Below, one piece after another: positions 34,034 to 42,843 of a stretch of DNA of 64,000 nucleotides. Numbering within the stretch: position 1 is the stretch's first letter; each line of letters starts with the position of its first letter. The notes under the pieces are model-generated. The model was not told where the DNA came from. It made no database searches and saw only the letters and a program-made list of their open reading frames with translations. Made by a program: the position numbers and the translations under genes. Source of the stretch: Flavobacteriaceae bacterium MAR_2009_75 (GTDB taxonomy: Bacteria; Bacteroidota; Bacteroidia; Flavobacteriales; Flavobacteriaceae); contig PHTZ01000001.1 of the NCBI GenBank assembly GCA_002813285.1, positions 4,587,501-4,651,500 on the forward strand, read 5' to 3'.

Positions 34034-35284
34034 ATGTCATACTTTCCTAATATAGCCGACATCCGCAGTGCTGCGGAAATTATTGGCCAAGTAGCAACAC
34101 AAACTCCATTGACTACGAGTATACGCCTGTCCAACGTTTATGGTGCCAACGTTTTGCTTAAGCGAGAAGACCTGCACAGGGTGCGGTCATACAAAATTCG
34201 TGGTGCGTTCAATAAAATCAGTTCGCTCACTGAGAAGGAAAGAAAAAACGGCATTGTCTGTGCCAGTGCGGGTAACCATGCTCAAGGTGTGGCGTTCGCA
34301 TGTCATCATTTGGGTATTCAAGGTACAATTTACATGCCATCGGTAACTCCTAAACAAAAAATTGAGCAAACTAAAATGTTCGGTGGGCAGTGGGTCGATG
34401 CGGTTTTAGTTGGAGATACTTTTGATGATTCGTTTAATAGTGCGATGCAGTTTTGTACTGCAAATCAAAAAACCTTTATTCATCCGTTCGATGATCCCAA
34501 GGTTATAGAGGGGCAAGGTACGGTCGGACTTGAATTGTTGCAGCAATTTCAAAAACCTATCGATTATATTTTTGTAGCCGTCGGGGGAGGTGGGCTTGCC
34601 TCGGGTTTAATCGCGGTATTCAAGCAGTTGGCACCTCAGGCCAAAATCATAGGAGTGGAGCCGGAAGGCGCACCATCAATGAAAACATCAATGGAAAAGG
34701 GTCTAAATACCAAACTTTCGGCAATCGATAAATTTATTGATGGGGCCGCGGTACAAAAAGTAGGTGACCTCACTTTTGAAATCTGTAAAAACGGTCTTGC
34801 AGATATGCTTACCGTGCCAGAAGGCAAGGTGTGCCAGGTCATATTAGATCTTTACAACCGTGATGCCATCGTGGTTGAGCCTGCAGGAGCTTTAACCATT
34901 GCTGCTCTGGATAATTTTGCACAAGAAATTCAAGGTAAGAATGTGGTTTGTATTTTGAGCGGTAGCAATAATGATATCACTAGAACAGCAGAAATTAAAG
35001 AAAGAGCCCTGCTTTACGCAGAGTTAAAGCATTACTTTATAGTTCGTTTTCCGCAACGACCGGGGGCTTTAAAGCAATTTGTAGCCGAAATTTTGGGCCC
35101 AGAAGATGACATCACACATTTTGAATACTCAAAAAAATCAAGTCGCGAAAATGCTCCCGCCATTGTTGGTATTGAATTGAAACGACCAGAAGATTTAAGT
35201 CCCTTGATCGAGCGAATGAAGGCGAATAACTTTTATGGCGATTATTTAAATGATAAGCCTGATCTTTTTCAGTACCTGATATAA
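34034..35284 (+). CDS. ilvA: Threonine dehydratase, biosynthetic
   Basis: A 416-aa PLP enzyme that deaminates threonine to 2-oxobutyrate, the entry to isoleucine. The PLP Lys is Lys54 in RVRSYKIRGAFNK; a glycine-rich phosphate loop (VGGGGLASGL) and a C-terminal ACT-like regulatory region (LKHYFIVRFPQRPGALKQF...) are visible. One regulatory domain copy gives the short IlvA type. The ATG at 34034 is chosen; a frame extending to 33989 would pass through the terminator hairpin and is rejected. No promoter is visible between the terminator and the start, so expression depends on read-through or an unseen promoter within ilvC. Confidence 0.93.
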   Translation: MSYFPNIADIRSAAEIIGQVATQTPLTTSIRLSNVYGANVLLKREDLHRVRSYKIRGAFNKISSLTEKERKNGIVCASAGNHAQGVAFACHHLGIQGTIYMPSVTPKQKIEQTKMFGGQWVDAVLVGDTFDDSFNSAMQFCTANQKTFIHPFDDPKVIEGQGTVGLELLQQFQKPIDYIFVAVGGGGLASGLIAVFKQLAPQAKIIGVEPEGAPSMKTSMEKGLNTKLSAIDKFIDGAAVQKVGDLTFEICKNGLADMLTVPEGKVCQVILDLYNRDAIVVEPAGALTIAALDNFAQEIQGKNVVCILSGSNNDITRTAEIKERALLYAELKHYFIVRFPQRPGALKQFVAEILGPEDDITHFEYSKKSSRENAPAIVGIELKRPEDLSPLIERMKANNFYGDYLNDKPDLFQYLI

Positions 35285-35416
35285 GAAAAATATGCTGTTC
35301 TGTGATATTGATAAAAGCACAACGATTTAATAATATTTTCAGCCTTTTCTGTTTTTTTTATTCCGTATTTTCGTTTTAGCACAAGAGAATTGTACAACAC
35401 ACCTATATATCATAAA

Positions 35417-36997
35417 ATGAATAGTATTCCTGAAGAGTTTCAGATAAACGAATTTATAGAGCAGAAGAAATATTTGATCAATGGAGAATTAAAAACTTGG
35501 AGTGGTAATACCACCGAGGTTTTTTCTACCATTTCTTCTACGGAAGATTACAAGCCTACCATTTTAGGCAGCATTCCTGACATGGGCGAACCAGAAGCCA
35601 TGGCGGCCCTAGATGCTGCAATGGGAGCTTATGGCAGAGGTCAAGGTATTTGGCCGACCATGCACGTGAAGGACCGTATTGAATGTATGGAGAATTTTGT
35701 CGGGCAGATGGAAACTAAGCGTGATAAAATTGTGAAGTTGTTGATGTGGGAAATCGGAAAGTCATTGCCCGATTCACAAAAAGAATTTGATCGTACCGTA
35801 GAGTATATTTATGATACCATAGAAGAGTATAAAGAATTGGATCGTAATTCGGCCAAATTTCAAAAGCACGATGGCGTTTATGCCCATATTAAAAGAGGTC
35901 CGTTAGGTGTCGTTCTCTGCTTAGGGCCCTATAATTATCCTTTAAATGAGACTTTTGCCCTTTTGATTCCCGCAATTATCATGGGTAATACCACGATTTT
36001 TAAGCCTGCCAAGCATGGGGTGCTTTTAATTACGCCACTGTTGGAAGCTTTTCAAAGCTCATTCCCCAAAGGGGTGGTGAATATCTTGTTCGGTAGGGGT
36101 AGAGCTGTGGCAGCACCTATTATGCAGACCGGTAAAGTTGATGTTCTGGCCTTAATAGGTAATAGTAAATCGGCCAACGCCTTACAAGAGCAACACCCCA
36201 AAAGCAATCGATTACGATTGGTACTGGGCTTAGAAGCGAAAAACCCCGCTATTATTTTACCGGATGCAGATTTGGATTTAACGATTGATGAATGTATTGC
36301 GGGTACCATGTCGTTCAACGGTCAGCGATGTACTGCTTTAAAGGTAATTTATGTTCATGAAGATATAAAAACGGAGTTCTTGAAACGCTATTCTAAAAAA
36401 GTAGACGACTTAAAATTTGGGAATCCGTGGGATGATGGGGTAAAATTGACCCCTTTACCTGAACCGAGCAAGCCAGCTTACATTCAAGAATTAATTGACG
36501 ATGCGGTAGCTAAAGGAGCTAAAATTAAAAATAAAAAAGGGGGAGAACATTTCGACAATTACATTTGGCCGGCCGTACTTTATCCGGTAACCAAAGATAT
36601 GCGGGTCTATCAAGAAGAGCAATTCGGCCCTATAGTGCCAGTACTTTCTTTTTCTGATATTGAAGAACCACTGAACGATATGGCCGAGAGTAACTATGGG
36701 CAACAAGTAAGTTTGTTCGGTAAAGATGTTTATACACTCTCACCTTTGATAGACACCTTAGTAAACTTGGTCTGTAGGGTTAATTTAAATAGCTCTTGCC
36801 AAAGAGGCCCCGATGTGTATCCGTTTACAGGAAGAAAAGATTCTGCTCAAGCAACCTTGAGCGTTCATGATGCCTTGCGTTCATTTTCTATTCGAACATT
36901 TGTCGCTTTTAAAGACAATGAGTTGAACAATGAGACCATTCAACAATTATTAGAGGCGAAATTATCAAATTTCGTTAGTACGGATTACATATTATAA
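35417..36997 (+). CDS. gapN: NADP-dependent non-phosphorylating glyceraldehyde-3-phosphate dehydrogenase
   Basis: A 526-aa aldehyde dehydrogenase-superfamily enzyme that oxidises glyceraldehyde-3-phosphate to 3-phosphoglycerate with NADP, yielding NADPH but no ATP. The catalytic Cys is Cys305 in [11 protein letters not shown], the general-base Glu lies in [11 protein letters not shown], and [12 protein letters not shown] is the oxyanion/Asn region; a Tyr-Pro-Phe-rich C-terminus is typical of GapN. The ATG at 35417 is chosen (27 bases inside a TTG-started frame). TATTTTCG at 35366-35373 is a possible variant -7 box. NADPH supply for ilvC may explain the location, but this is speculative. Confidence 0.88.
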   Translation: MNSIPEEFQINEFIEQKKYLINGELKTWSGNTTEVFSTISSTEDYKPTILGSIPDMGEPEAMAALDAAMGAYGRGQGIWPTMHVKDRIECMENFVGQMETKRDKIVKLLMWEIGKSLPDSQKEFDRTVEYIYDTIEEYKELDRNSAKFQKHDGVYAHIKRGPLGVVLCLGPYNYPLNETFALLIPAIIMGNTTIFKPAKHGVLLITPLLEAFQSSFPKGVVNILFGRGRAVAAPIMQTGKVDVLALIGNSKSANALQEQHPKSNRLRLVLGLEAKNPAIILPDADLDLTIDECIAGTMSFNGQRCTALKVIYVHEDIKTEFLKRYSKKVDDLKFGNPWDDGVKLTPLPEPSKPAYIQELIDDAVAKGAKIKNKKGGEHFDNYIWPAVLYPVTKDMRVYQEEQFGPIVPVLSFSDIEEPLNDMAESNYGQQVSLFGKDVYTLSPLIDTLVNLVCRVNLNSSCQRGPDVYPFTGRKDSAQATLSVHDALRSFSIRTFVAFKDNELNNETIQQLLEAKLSNFVSTDYIL

Positions 36998-37026
36998 AGA
37001 ATTAATCTTCTAGTATACTTATCTAC

Positions 37027-37061
37027 AACTCCACAGGACTATGGCCTGATGGAGTTTTTTT
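37027..37061 (+). terminator. Terminator of gapN
   Basis: AACTCCACAGG (37027-37037) pairs with CCTGaTGGAGTT (37045-37056) with one bulged A, then a run of T to 37061. It lies 30 bases after the gapN stop. Confidence 0.75.
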
Positions 37062-37263
37062 ATGACGTGAAGTTTAGGAATCCCCTGTTGTTTTAAAAAT
37101 ATAGATATAGCGTCTTGAATATAAGCTAATTGATACCTAAAAGGTCCTCTAAAGTTAGACTTGTGTTAAATTTTAACACGTTATTATCCCTTGTATTGAT
37201 ATGGCTGGTAATATAGCATAGATATTGGATAAATACGTAAATCGATTTCTTATCCATGCATAG

Positions 37264-37271
37264 TACTTTTG
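37264..37271 (+). promoter_or_regulatory. Candidate -7 box (TACTTTTG) for the MFS transporter
   Basis: TACTTTTG matches TAnnTTTG. The leader to the ATG at 37354 would be about 75 bases. The -33 region has no clear TTG. Confidence 0.4.
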
Positions 37272-37353
37272 TAGTGTAGAAATTAATAGTATTCCTGAGT
37301 TAAGTTTAATTGATGTTTCGGGAGTACACATTAACAGTACAAATACAAAGAAT

Positions 37354-38556
37354 ATGGAAACAAAGATATCTAACAAAAAAGCCCTGATTGCGTTGGCCGT
37401 AGGTGGCTTTGGCATAGGGTTGACCGAGTTCGTTATTATGGGTATTCTACCCGATGTGGCGAAAGGTCTTAACATAACAATTCCTGAGGCAGGTCACTTT
37501 ATAGCGGCTTATGCCTTAGGTGTAGTAGTAGGTGCACCATTATTGACCAGATTCAGCTCAAAAATGGATTCTCGTATGATTCTATTATTACTGATGGGCT
37601 GGTTCACCTTATTTAACACTCTTTCCGGTTTTGCCACAAATTATAGCACATTATTGGTCACCCGATTTCTTTCTGGTCTGCCCCACGGTGCTTTCTTCGG
37701 AATAGGTGCGGTAGTGGCCGGTAAGTTGGCAAAAGAAGGTAAGGCGGCTCGAGCAATAGCGGTAATGTTTACAGGTTTAACAATTGCCAACGTGATTGGG
37801 GTACCGATTGGAACCTATATTGGGCACCATTACGATTGGAGTATTTCGTTTTTCATGGTCGGTATCGTCGGCGTGCTTGCAGTTTTAAGTGTGTTTTTGT
37901 GGATGCCTCAACTTGAATCTGAAAAGCCCAAACCGTATTCAAAAGAGAATAAAGGACTGAAAAATGGGGAACTTTGGGCAATGATATTACTAACAACTAT
38001 AGGTACTGGAGGTTTCTTTGCCTGGTACAGTTATATCGCACCGTTAATCACTGATATTGCCGGTTGGGGTGAGTATATGGTTGGCTACGCAATGATACTA
38101 GCAGGCTTAGGTATGGTCTTTGGCAACTTTATTGGGGCAAAAATGGCTGAAATATTTTCTCCTATTAAGGCTGTAGCAATAAGTCTATCGATAATGGTCA
38201 TTCTATTGTTAATCAATTCAGTACTTGCATTTAACCCGTATATTGTATTGGGTATGACATTTTTTGTGGGTATGGCGGCCTTTACGGTTTCAACTCCGAT
38301 ACAAATGGCTATTATCAATACCTCAAAAGGCAACGAAATGTTAGGTTCTTCTATGAATCAAAGTGCTTTTAATATGGGTAATGCCTCAGGGGCCTATTTG
38401 GCCGGTTTGCCTATGACCTTTGGGTTTAGTGTGGTCTATGCGGGCGTCGTTGGAGCATTTCTTGCGGGCATGGGAGTATTAATGGCAGTAGGTATAATAG
38501 TGTACAGAAGACATAAAGCTGGATATAGCTTCAGGAAGATGGCCTTCAACAATTAA
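37354..38556 (+). CDS. MFS transporter, AraJ/drug-efflux type
   Basis: A 400-aa major facilitator with 12 predicted membrane segments. The N-terminal half contains GGFGIGLTEFVIMGILP and the loop LLTRFSSKMDSR; GLTIANVIGVPIGTYIG is the conserved motif C-like segment of antiporters. This matches the DHA1/AraJ-YdhP group, exporters of sugars, drugs or metabolites. The substrate is unknown; export of arabinose-like sugars or amino acids has been shown for relatives. It is monocistronic with its own -7 box and a weak terminator downstream. Confidence 0.85.
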   Translation: METKISNKKALIALAVGGFGIGLTEFVIMGILPDVAKGLNITIPEAGHFIAAYALGVVVGAPLLTRFSSKMDSRMILLLLMGWFTLFNTLSGFATNYSTLLVTRFLSGLPHGAFFGIGAVVAGKLAKEGKAARAIAVMFTGLTIANVIGVPIGTYIGHHYDWSISFFMVGIVGVLAVLSVFLWMPQLESEKPKPYSKENKGLKNGELWAMILLTTIGTGGFFAWYSYIAPLITDIAGWGEYMVGYAMILAGLGMVFGNFIGAKMAEIFSPIKAVAISLSIMVILLLINSVLAFNPYIVLGMTFFVGMAAFTVSTPIQMAIINTSKGNEMLGSSMNQSAFNMGNASGAYLAGLPMTFGFSVVYAGVVGAFLAGMGVLMAVGIIVYRRHKAGYSFRKMAFNN

Positions 38557-38582
38557 ACTGTTACCATAGAATAAAATATATT

Positions 38583-38614
38583 AACCCCAAGTTCTAAAAG
38601 AGCTTCGGGTTTTT
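38583..38614 (+). terminator. Weak terminator after the MFS gene
   Basis: AACCCcAAG (38583-38591) pairs with CTTcGGGTT (38603-38611) with an internal mismatch, followed by TTTT. It lies between the convergent MFS and histidine kinase genes and probably serves the plus strand. Confidence 0.6.
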
Positions 38615-38642
38615 GTGGTTTATAGGTGGTTGTCAAAATGGA

Positions 38643-40406
38643 TTATATATTCTTTTTAGAAGAACTATTTACAATTTCTGATAGGGTGTCGAATAATTCG
38701 TCAGGATTAAATGGTTTACTTATCAGTCCATTAATACCATAATCAATTAAATCATTTTTTACTGATGCTCTGGTCGATGCAGAAAGCGCATAAATTGGCA
38801 TAGTTTGATTATGCAGATTGTCTGAGGCTCTAATTGCCATACTGGCATCATAACCATTCATGATTGGCATTTGCAAATCCATAAGAATAAGGTCATATTC
38901 TTTTTGAAAGGCTTTTTTAACGGCTATTTTACCATTCATGGCAACATCATATTCTACTCCCCACTTTTTTAGAAATTTTTCAACTACAAGTAGATTGATT
39001 CTATTGTCGTCTACCACAAGAATTTTTCGACCACGTAAACCTGAATGCTCAATCGAAATTTTTTCATGAATATCATCCTCAAAAATAGAGGCAATTGGGT
39101 TTCCTTTTTTCAGGTCAATAGAAAAACTAAAGGACGAGCCAACTTGATAGGTACTTTCTACTTTAAGGGTAGTACCCATCATTTCCAATAATCTTTGGCA
39201 AATTGCAAGACCTAAGCCGGTACCCCCATATAGTCTTGTTGTGCTTGGGTTTGCTTGAGCGAACGAATCGAATATCTTATCTATTTTATCACTTTGTATA
39301 CCGATACCTGAATCTATGACCGTAAATAATAGATTAGAATTATCTTCGGTTTCGGTAACTACTTTTACGTCTAACAGCACTATACCTTCTTCGGTAAATT
39401 TTATGGCATTACTGACCAAATTGGTCAAAACCTGTGACAATCGTGTACTATCACCAATTAACGTGTCTTGTAAAAGAGCATCTTTCTTAATTTTAAATCG
39501 AATTCCCTTTTTTAAAGCTTTATTACTAAAAATACTTTCTACGGTAGTCAAAACTTGTTTTAAGCTGAAACTGGCTTCTTCTAATTCTAAAGAACCAGAA
39601 GCTATTTTATTGTAATCTAAAATGTCATTTACCACCCCCAGTAAATGTTCCGACGAATATTTTAAAGTGCTCAAATTCTCAATTTGTTCTTTTCTAGGGT
39701 TTTCAATTAGAAGGAGATGGGCAATACCGATTACAGCGTTCAAAGGCGTTCTTATTTCATGAGACATGGTCGATAAAAACTCTCCCTTCGCTTTATTTGC
39801 CTTAACCTCTTTTTCTCTGGCTCTTATCAATTGAAGCTCGGTTCGCTTTAAGTTTGTAATGTTCACAATGGTACCTATATAACCTTCAATTGTTCCCTTC
39901 GATGATTTTATGCTTTTTATGGTAAAATCTAACCAAACTCGTTTACCGTCTTTATCTAAAGATTCTAGAGTTTTACTAAAGTTGTTCGATTCTGGGTTCT
40001 CGATGTCTAATAGGTTAATGAAAGATTTACCTTTAGTATTTACCAAAAACTGGCCGAGAGGCTTGCCCAAGGTTTCAGTAACAGGTCTACCGGTTAGTTC
40101 TTCCCAGGCCGAATTTAGGTATGACCAATTGCCTTTTAGGTCAATTTCGAAAATAACATCCTTAATATTGCCCGCAACTTTTGTTAATTGACCGGTAACT
40201 TTCTTTACACTATTTTTTAACTCCAAATTTCTTAGAAATAACTCTTTGGAGCTTTCTTCTAAAATGGTCTCAGCATGTTGTATGTCAGCGTCTAACTTTC
40301 TATAGCTTTGATTCACCATTTCAAGAAAAGGAGCAATCTGATCTAAATCATTTTGATTTAGACCTGATTTCTTTAACTGTCTCTGTAATTTTCTATGGTA
40401 CTTCAT
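38643..40406 (-). CDS. Hybrid sensor histidine kinase (PAS-HisKA-HATPase-REC)
   Basis: A 587-aa cytoplasmic hybrid kinase without membrane segments. In order: an N-terminal coiled region (1-75), a PAS domain (about 76-190; FEIDLKGNWSYLNSAWEELTGR), the HisKA dimerisation helix with phospho-acceptor His216 (MSHEIRTPLNAVIG), a HATPase_c domain (NLVSNAIKF, YGGTGLGLAI), and a C-terminal receiver with Asp510 (LILMDLQMPIMNG). It overlaps the FIST-protein gene by four bases, so the FIST protein is the likely partner or sensor. No output transcription factor is nearby. Confidence 0.92.
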   Translation of the reverse strand: MKYHRKLQRQLKKSGLNQNDLDQIAPFLEMVNQSYRKLDADIQHAETILEESSKELFLRNLELKNSVKKVTGQLTKVAGNIKDVIFEIDLKGNWSYLNSAWEELTGRPVTETLGKPLGQFLVNTKGKSFINLLDIENPESNNFSKTLESLDKDGKRVWLDFTIKSIKSSKGTIEGYIGTIVNITNLKRTELQLIRAREKEVKANKAKGEFLSTMSHEIRTPLNAVIGIAHLLLIENPRKEQIENLSTLKYSSEHLLGVVNDILDYNKIASGSLELEEASFSLKQVLTTVESIFSNKALKKGIRFKIKKDALLQDTLIGDSTRLSQVLTNLVSNAIKFTEEGIVLLDVKVVTETEDNSNLLFTVIDSGIGIQSDKIDKIFDSFAQANPSTTRLYGGTGLGLAICQRLLEMMGTTLKVESTYQVGSSFSFSIDLKKGNPIASIFEDDIHEKISIEHSGLRGRKILVVDDNRINLLVVEKFLKKWGVEYDVAMNGKIAVKKAFQKEYDLILMDLQMPIMNGYDASMAIRASDNLHNQTMPIYALSASTRASVKNDLIDYGINGLISKPFNPDELFDTLSEIVNSSSKKNI

Positions 40407-41536
40407 ATTTCAGAAAATGTTGTAATACACATGGTCAGGTTATGTAGAGAGGTCTTCGAAAAACCAAAAAAGGGAGATATTTCTCCGTAAGAATAAAATC
40501 CTATGGTTTCAGTATTTTTAGGAAACTGGTCGGTCACTGCCTCAATTTCTTCAGATACTAATTCGCCCATAACCTTTCTTCTTCCTGAACAACTGATTAA
40601 TATGGCTAATTGATGGTTGTGATTACTCTGTTCCGCAATAATTTTTGCGGAATTTTCGGCACCATTGATGAGTCGGTCTATATTTCCCTTCATGAGACGC
40701 ACGTAGGATCCAATGGGAATATCTTCTGACATTATTAAGCTCTGCTCTTCTTCATCTATAGCTAAGAGCGCGCGCATGACTGGGTTGGAGTGGTCTTCAT
40801 TGCGGACTTTCATTGGATAATTGAAACCATCATCACCAATGTTTTCCAAAACTTTTGGATCTACGTGATTTTGATAGAAATGAAGAGCTGGTTGCTCATC
40901 GATTTCAAGTATGCGATTCTCTTTTGATTTAGTGACCAAACATTCAACACCGTAACTGTCCCATCCACCTTGAGCATTATAACTCACTTGTAACGAATCT
41001 CCATACATGGCGAGAGCAATTACACAATTTTGTTTTATTATACCATTATCGATAATAAAATTGGAATCTGTAAATGAATTTCTACTGGCCAGGCCACCTG
41101 TTACGCTAATACTTGGTTTAAGCTGATTATTCATGCCTTTCAGTAGATTGGCAGCCCTCAAAGTTTGTGCGTCAGAAAGTAGAAATATATGTTCTAAATT
41201 TTCTTGATCTATTTTTTTGGCAAATATCTCTCCTGAAGAATAACCGGTAGATGAGTCAGAAGATAGGTTGCCGGAATAGAGTTTGAGTTTGGTTTTATGA
41301 AACTTTACGGCGGCTAGAACAATAGTATCATCAATAACTTCTTGGTCAATTATTTCACCAGATGTTGTTCCTCCTATTATTATTGATTTTTTATATTTGG
41401 CTTTAATTTCTTTAATAGCACTTTCTACTTCTTTGAAATTTAAAGAAATAAAAAGGAAAATTACCTCCGGGTTGAAACCTATATCTAGATTTAAAATATC
41501 TTTCTTAGACTCAATTTTACGTTTAAAAACCTCCAT
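40403..41536 (-). CDS. FIST domain sensory protein
   Basis: A 377-aa soluble protein with N-terminal FIST_N (residues about 30-220; IIIGGTTSGEIIDQEV, ...SVTGGLASRNSF) and C-terminal FIST_C (about 225-360; ending in ETIGFYSYGEISP). FIST domains are proposed to bind small ligands, possibly amino acids, and are linked to signalling genes. The four-base overlap with the downstream hybrid histidine kinase strongly suggests that this protein delivers the signal to the PAS-kinase. The ligand is unknown; placement between ilv and leu arms makes branched-chain metabolites a testable guess. Confidence 0.88.
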   Translation of the reverse strand: MEVFKRKIESKKDILNLDIGFNPEVIFLFISLNFKEVESAIKEIKAKYKKSIIIGGTTSGEIIDQEVIDDTIVLAAVKFHKTKLKLYSGNLSSDSSTGYSSGEIFAKKIDQENLEHIFLLSDAQTLRAANLLKGMNNQLKPSISVTGGLASRNSFTDSNFIIDNGIIKQNCVIALAMYGDSLQVSYNAQGGWDSYGVECLVTKSKENRILEIDEQPALHFYQNHVDPKVLENIGDDGFNYPMKVRNEDHSNPVMRALLAIDEEEQSLIMSEDIPIGSYVRLMKGNIDRLINGAENSAKIIAEQSNHNHQLAILISCSGRRKVMGELVSEEIEAVTDQFPKNTETIGFYSYGEISPFFGFSKTSLHNLTMCITTFSEI

Positions 41537-41648
41537 AATACAGATGTAAGAAAAAGTTTACACATTAATGGAACGACAAAAGTGATCAAATCATATATAT
41601 AAAATTAAATGTTCGACGAAAATGACAAAAAATTAACTTTATACGAGA

Positions 41649-41680
41649 AAAGGGTCATTTTCAACAGAAAATGACCCTTT
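41649..41680 (-). terminator. Terminator of the leu operon
   Basis: Perfect 13-bp stem AAAGGGTCATTTT (41649-41661) / AAAATGACCCTTT (41668-41680), loop of six bases. On the minus strand TTTT follows, 44 bases after the leuB stop. Confidence 0.85.
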
Positions 41681-41723
41681 GATTCGTTAAGCTATTTATG
41701 TGAATTATAGCTATTTGTAAATT

Positions 41724-42779
41724 CTAAAGATTTTCGGCCAACCAATTACCTACTTCACTTGTTTTATAAGATTTGCCACCCTCAGAAAGATCTTCGGTAA
41801 CCACGCCCTCGGCTAAAGATTTGTTCACCACACGGCGAATATCGTCTGCTTCTTGCTGTAAACCAAAATCTTCGAAAAGCATGGCGGCAGATAATACAGT
41901 GGCTAATGGGTTTGCAATATCTTTACCAGCTGCCTGGGGATACGAACCATGAATCGGCTCATAAAGTTTAGTCTTTTCACCCACGGAAGCTGAAGGCATC
42001 AACCCCATAGAGCCTGAAATAACAGAAGCCTCATCGGTTAAGATGTCTCCGAACAGGTTTTCTGTAATAATTACGTCATATGCCTTTGGCCATTGTACCA
42101 AACGCATGGCAACAGCATCTACAAATTCATAAGAAACTTCTACCTCCGGGTAATCTTTCTCCATAGCTTGAACGGTTTCTCTCCACAGACGAGAAGATTC
42201 CAATACATTGGCTTTGTCTACGCAGCACAGTTTTTTTGAACGGGCCATGGCCATTTCAAAACCTTTTTTCGCCAATCGCTGAATTTCGGCTCGAGTATAG
42301 GTCATCGTATCGTAAGCCGTATTACCGTTGTCTTCTCTTCCTCTTTTGCCAAAATAGACACCACCGGTCAATTCTCTCAGAATTATTAAATCAGTTCCTT
42401 CGATTCTATCTCTTTTTAATGGAGATTTGTCGATTAAAGAAGGAAAGGTAAAAGTGGGTCTTACGTTAGCGAACAAACCTAACTTTTGACGCATTTTCAA
42501 TAAACCTTGCTCAGGGCGAACTTTAGCCGAAGGATCATTATCAAAACGCGGATGCCCGATTGCACCGAAAAGAACGGCATCGGCATTGGCACAAACTTCA
42601 TGGGTATCGTCTGGGTACGGTTCTCCAACAGCGTCAATGGCAGCAGCGCCTGTTAATGCCGGTTTCCAACTAATTTGGTGATTATATTTCTTCGCAATGG
42701 CATCAGATACTTTTACGGCTTGATCGATTACTTCCGGTCCGATTCCGTCTCCGGCCAATAAGGCTATGTTTAATTTCAT
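41724..42779 (-). CDS. leuB: 3-isopropylmalate dehydrogenase
   Basis: A 351-aa NAD-dependent decarboxylating dehydrogenase of leucine synthesis. The substrate-binding region is RPEQGLLKMRQKLGLFANVRP, the Mg/isopropylmalate helix follows, and the conserved YEPIHGSYPQAAGKDIANPLA motif (C-terminal NAD-binding) is seen near residue 270. It is last in the leftward order leuC-leuD-leuA-leuB; the gap to leuA is 64 bases, and a strong terminator follows 44 bases after its stop. Confidence 0.96.
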   Translation of the reverse strand: MKLNIALLAGDGIGPEVIDQAVKVSDAIAKKYNHQISWKPALTGAAAIDAVGEPYPDDTHEVCANADAVLFGAIGHPRFDNDPSAKVRPEQGLLKMRQKLGLFANVRPTFTFPSLIDKSPLKRDRIEGTDLIILRELTGGVYFGKRGREDNGNTAYDTMTYTRAEIQRLAKKGFEMAMARSKKLCCVDKANVLESSRLWRETVQAMEKDYPEVEVSYEFVDAVAMRLVQWPKAYDVIITENLFGDILTDEASVISGSMGLMPSASVGEKTKLYEPIHGSYPQAAGKDIANPLATVLSAAMLFEDFGLQQEADDIRRVVNKSLAEGVVTEDLSEGGKSYKTSEVGNWLAENL

Positions 42780-42843
42780 TTTTTAAGGATATTATAGGTA
42801 TATGTTGCACAGCACTAATTAATAGTGATGTACGTCTTATTAA

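Larger units (their letters stand above)
36998..37353 (+). other. Intergenic region between gapN and the MFS gene
   Basis: A 356-base spacer holding the gapN terminator (37027-37061) and the MFS -7 box (37264-37271). The middle is AT-rich; I see no ORF, repeat or other structure in it. Confidence 0.5.
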
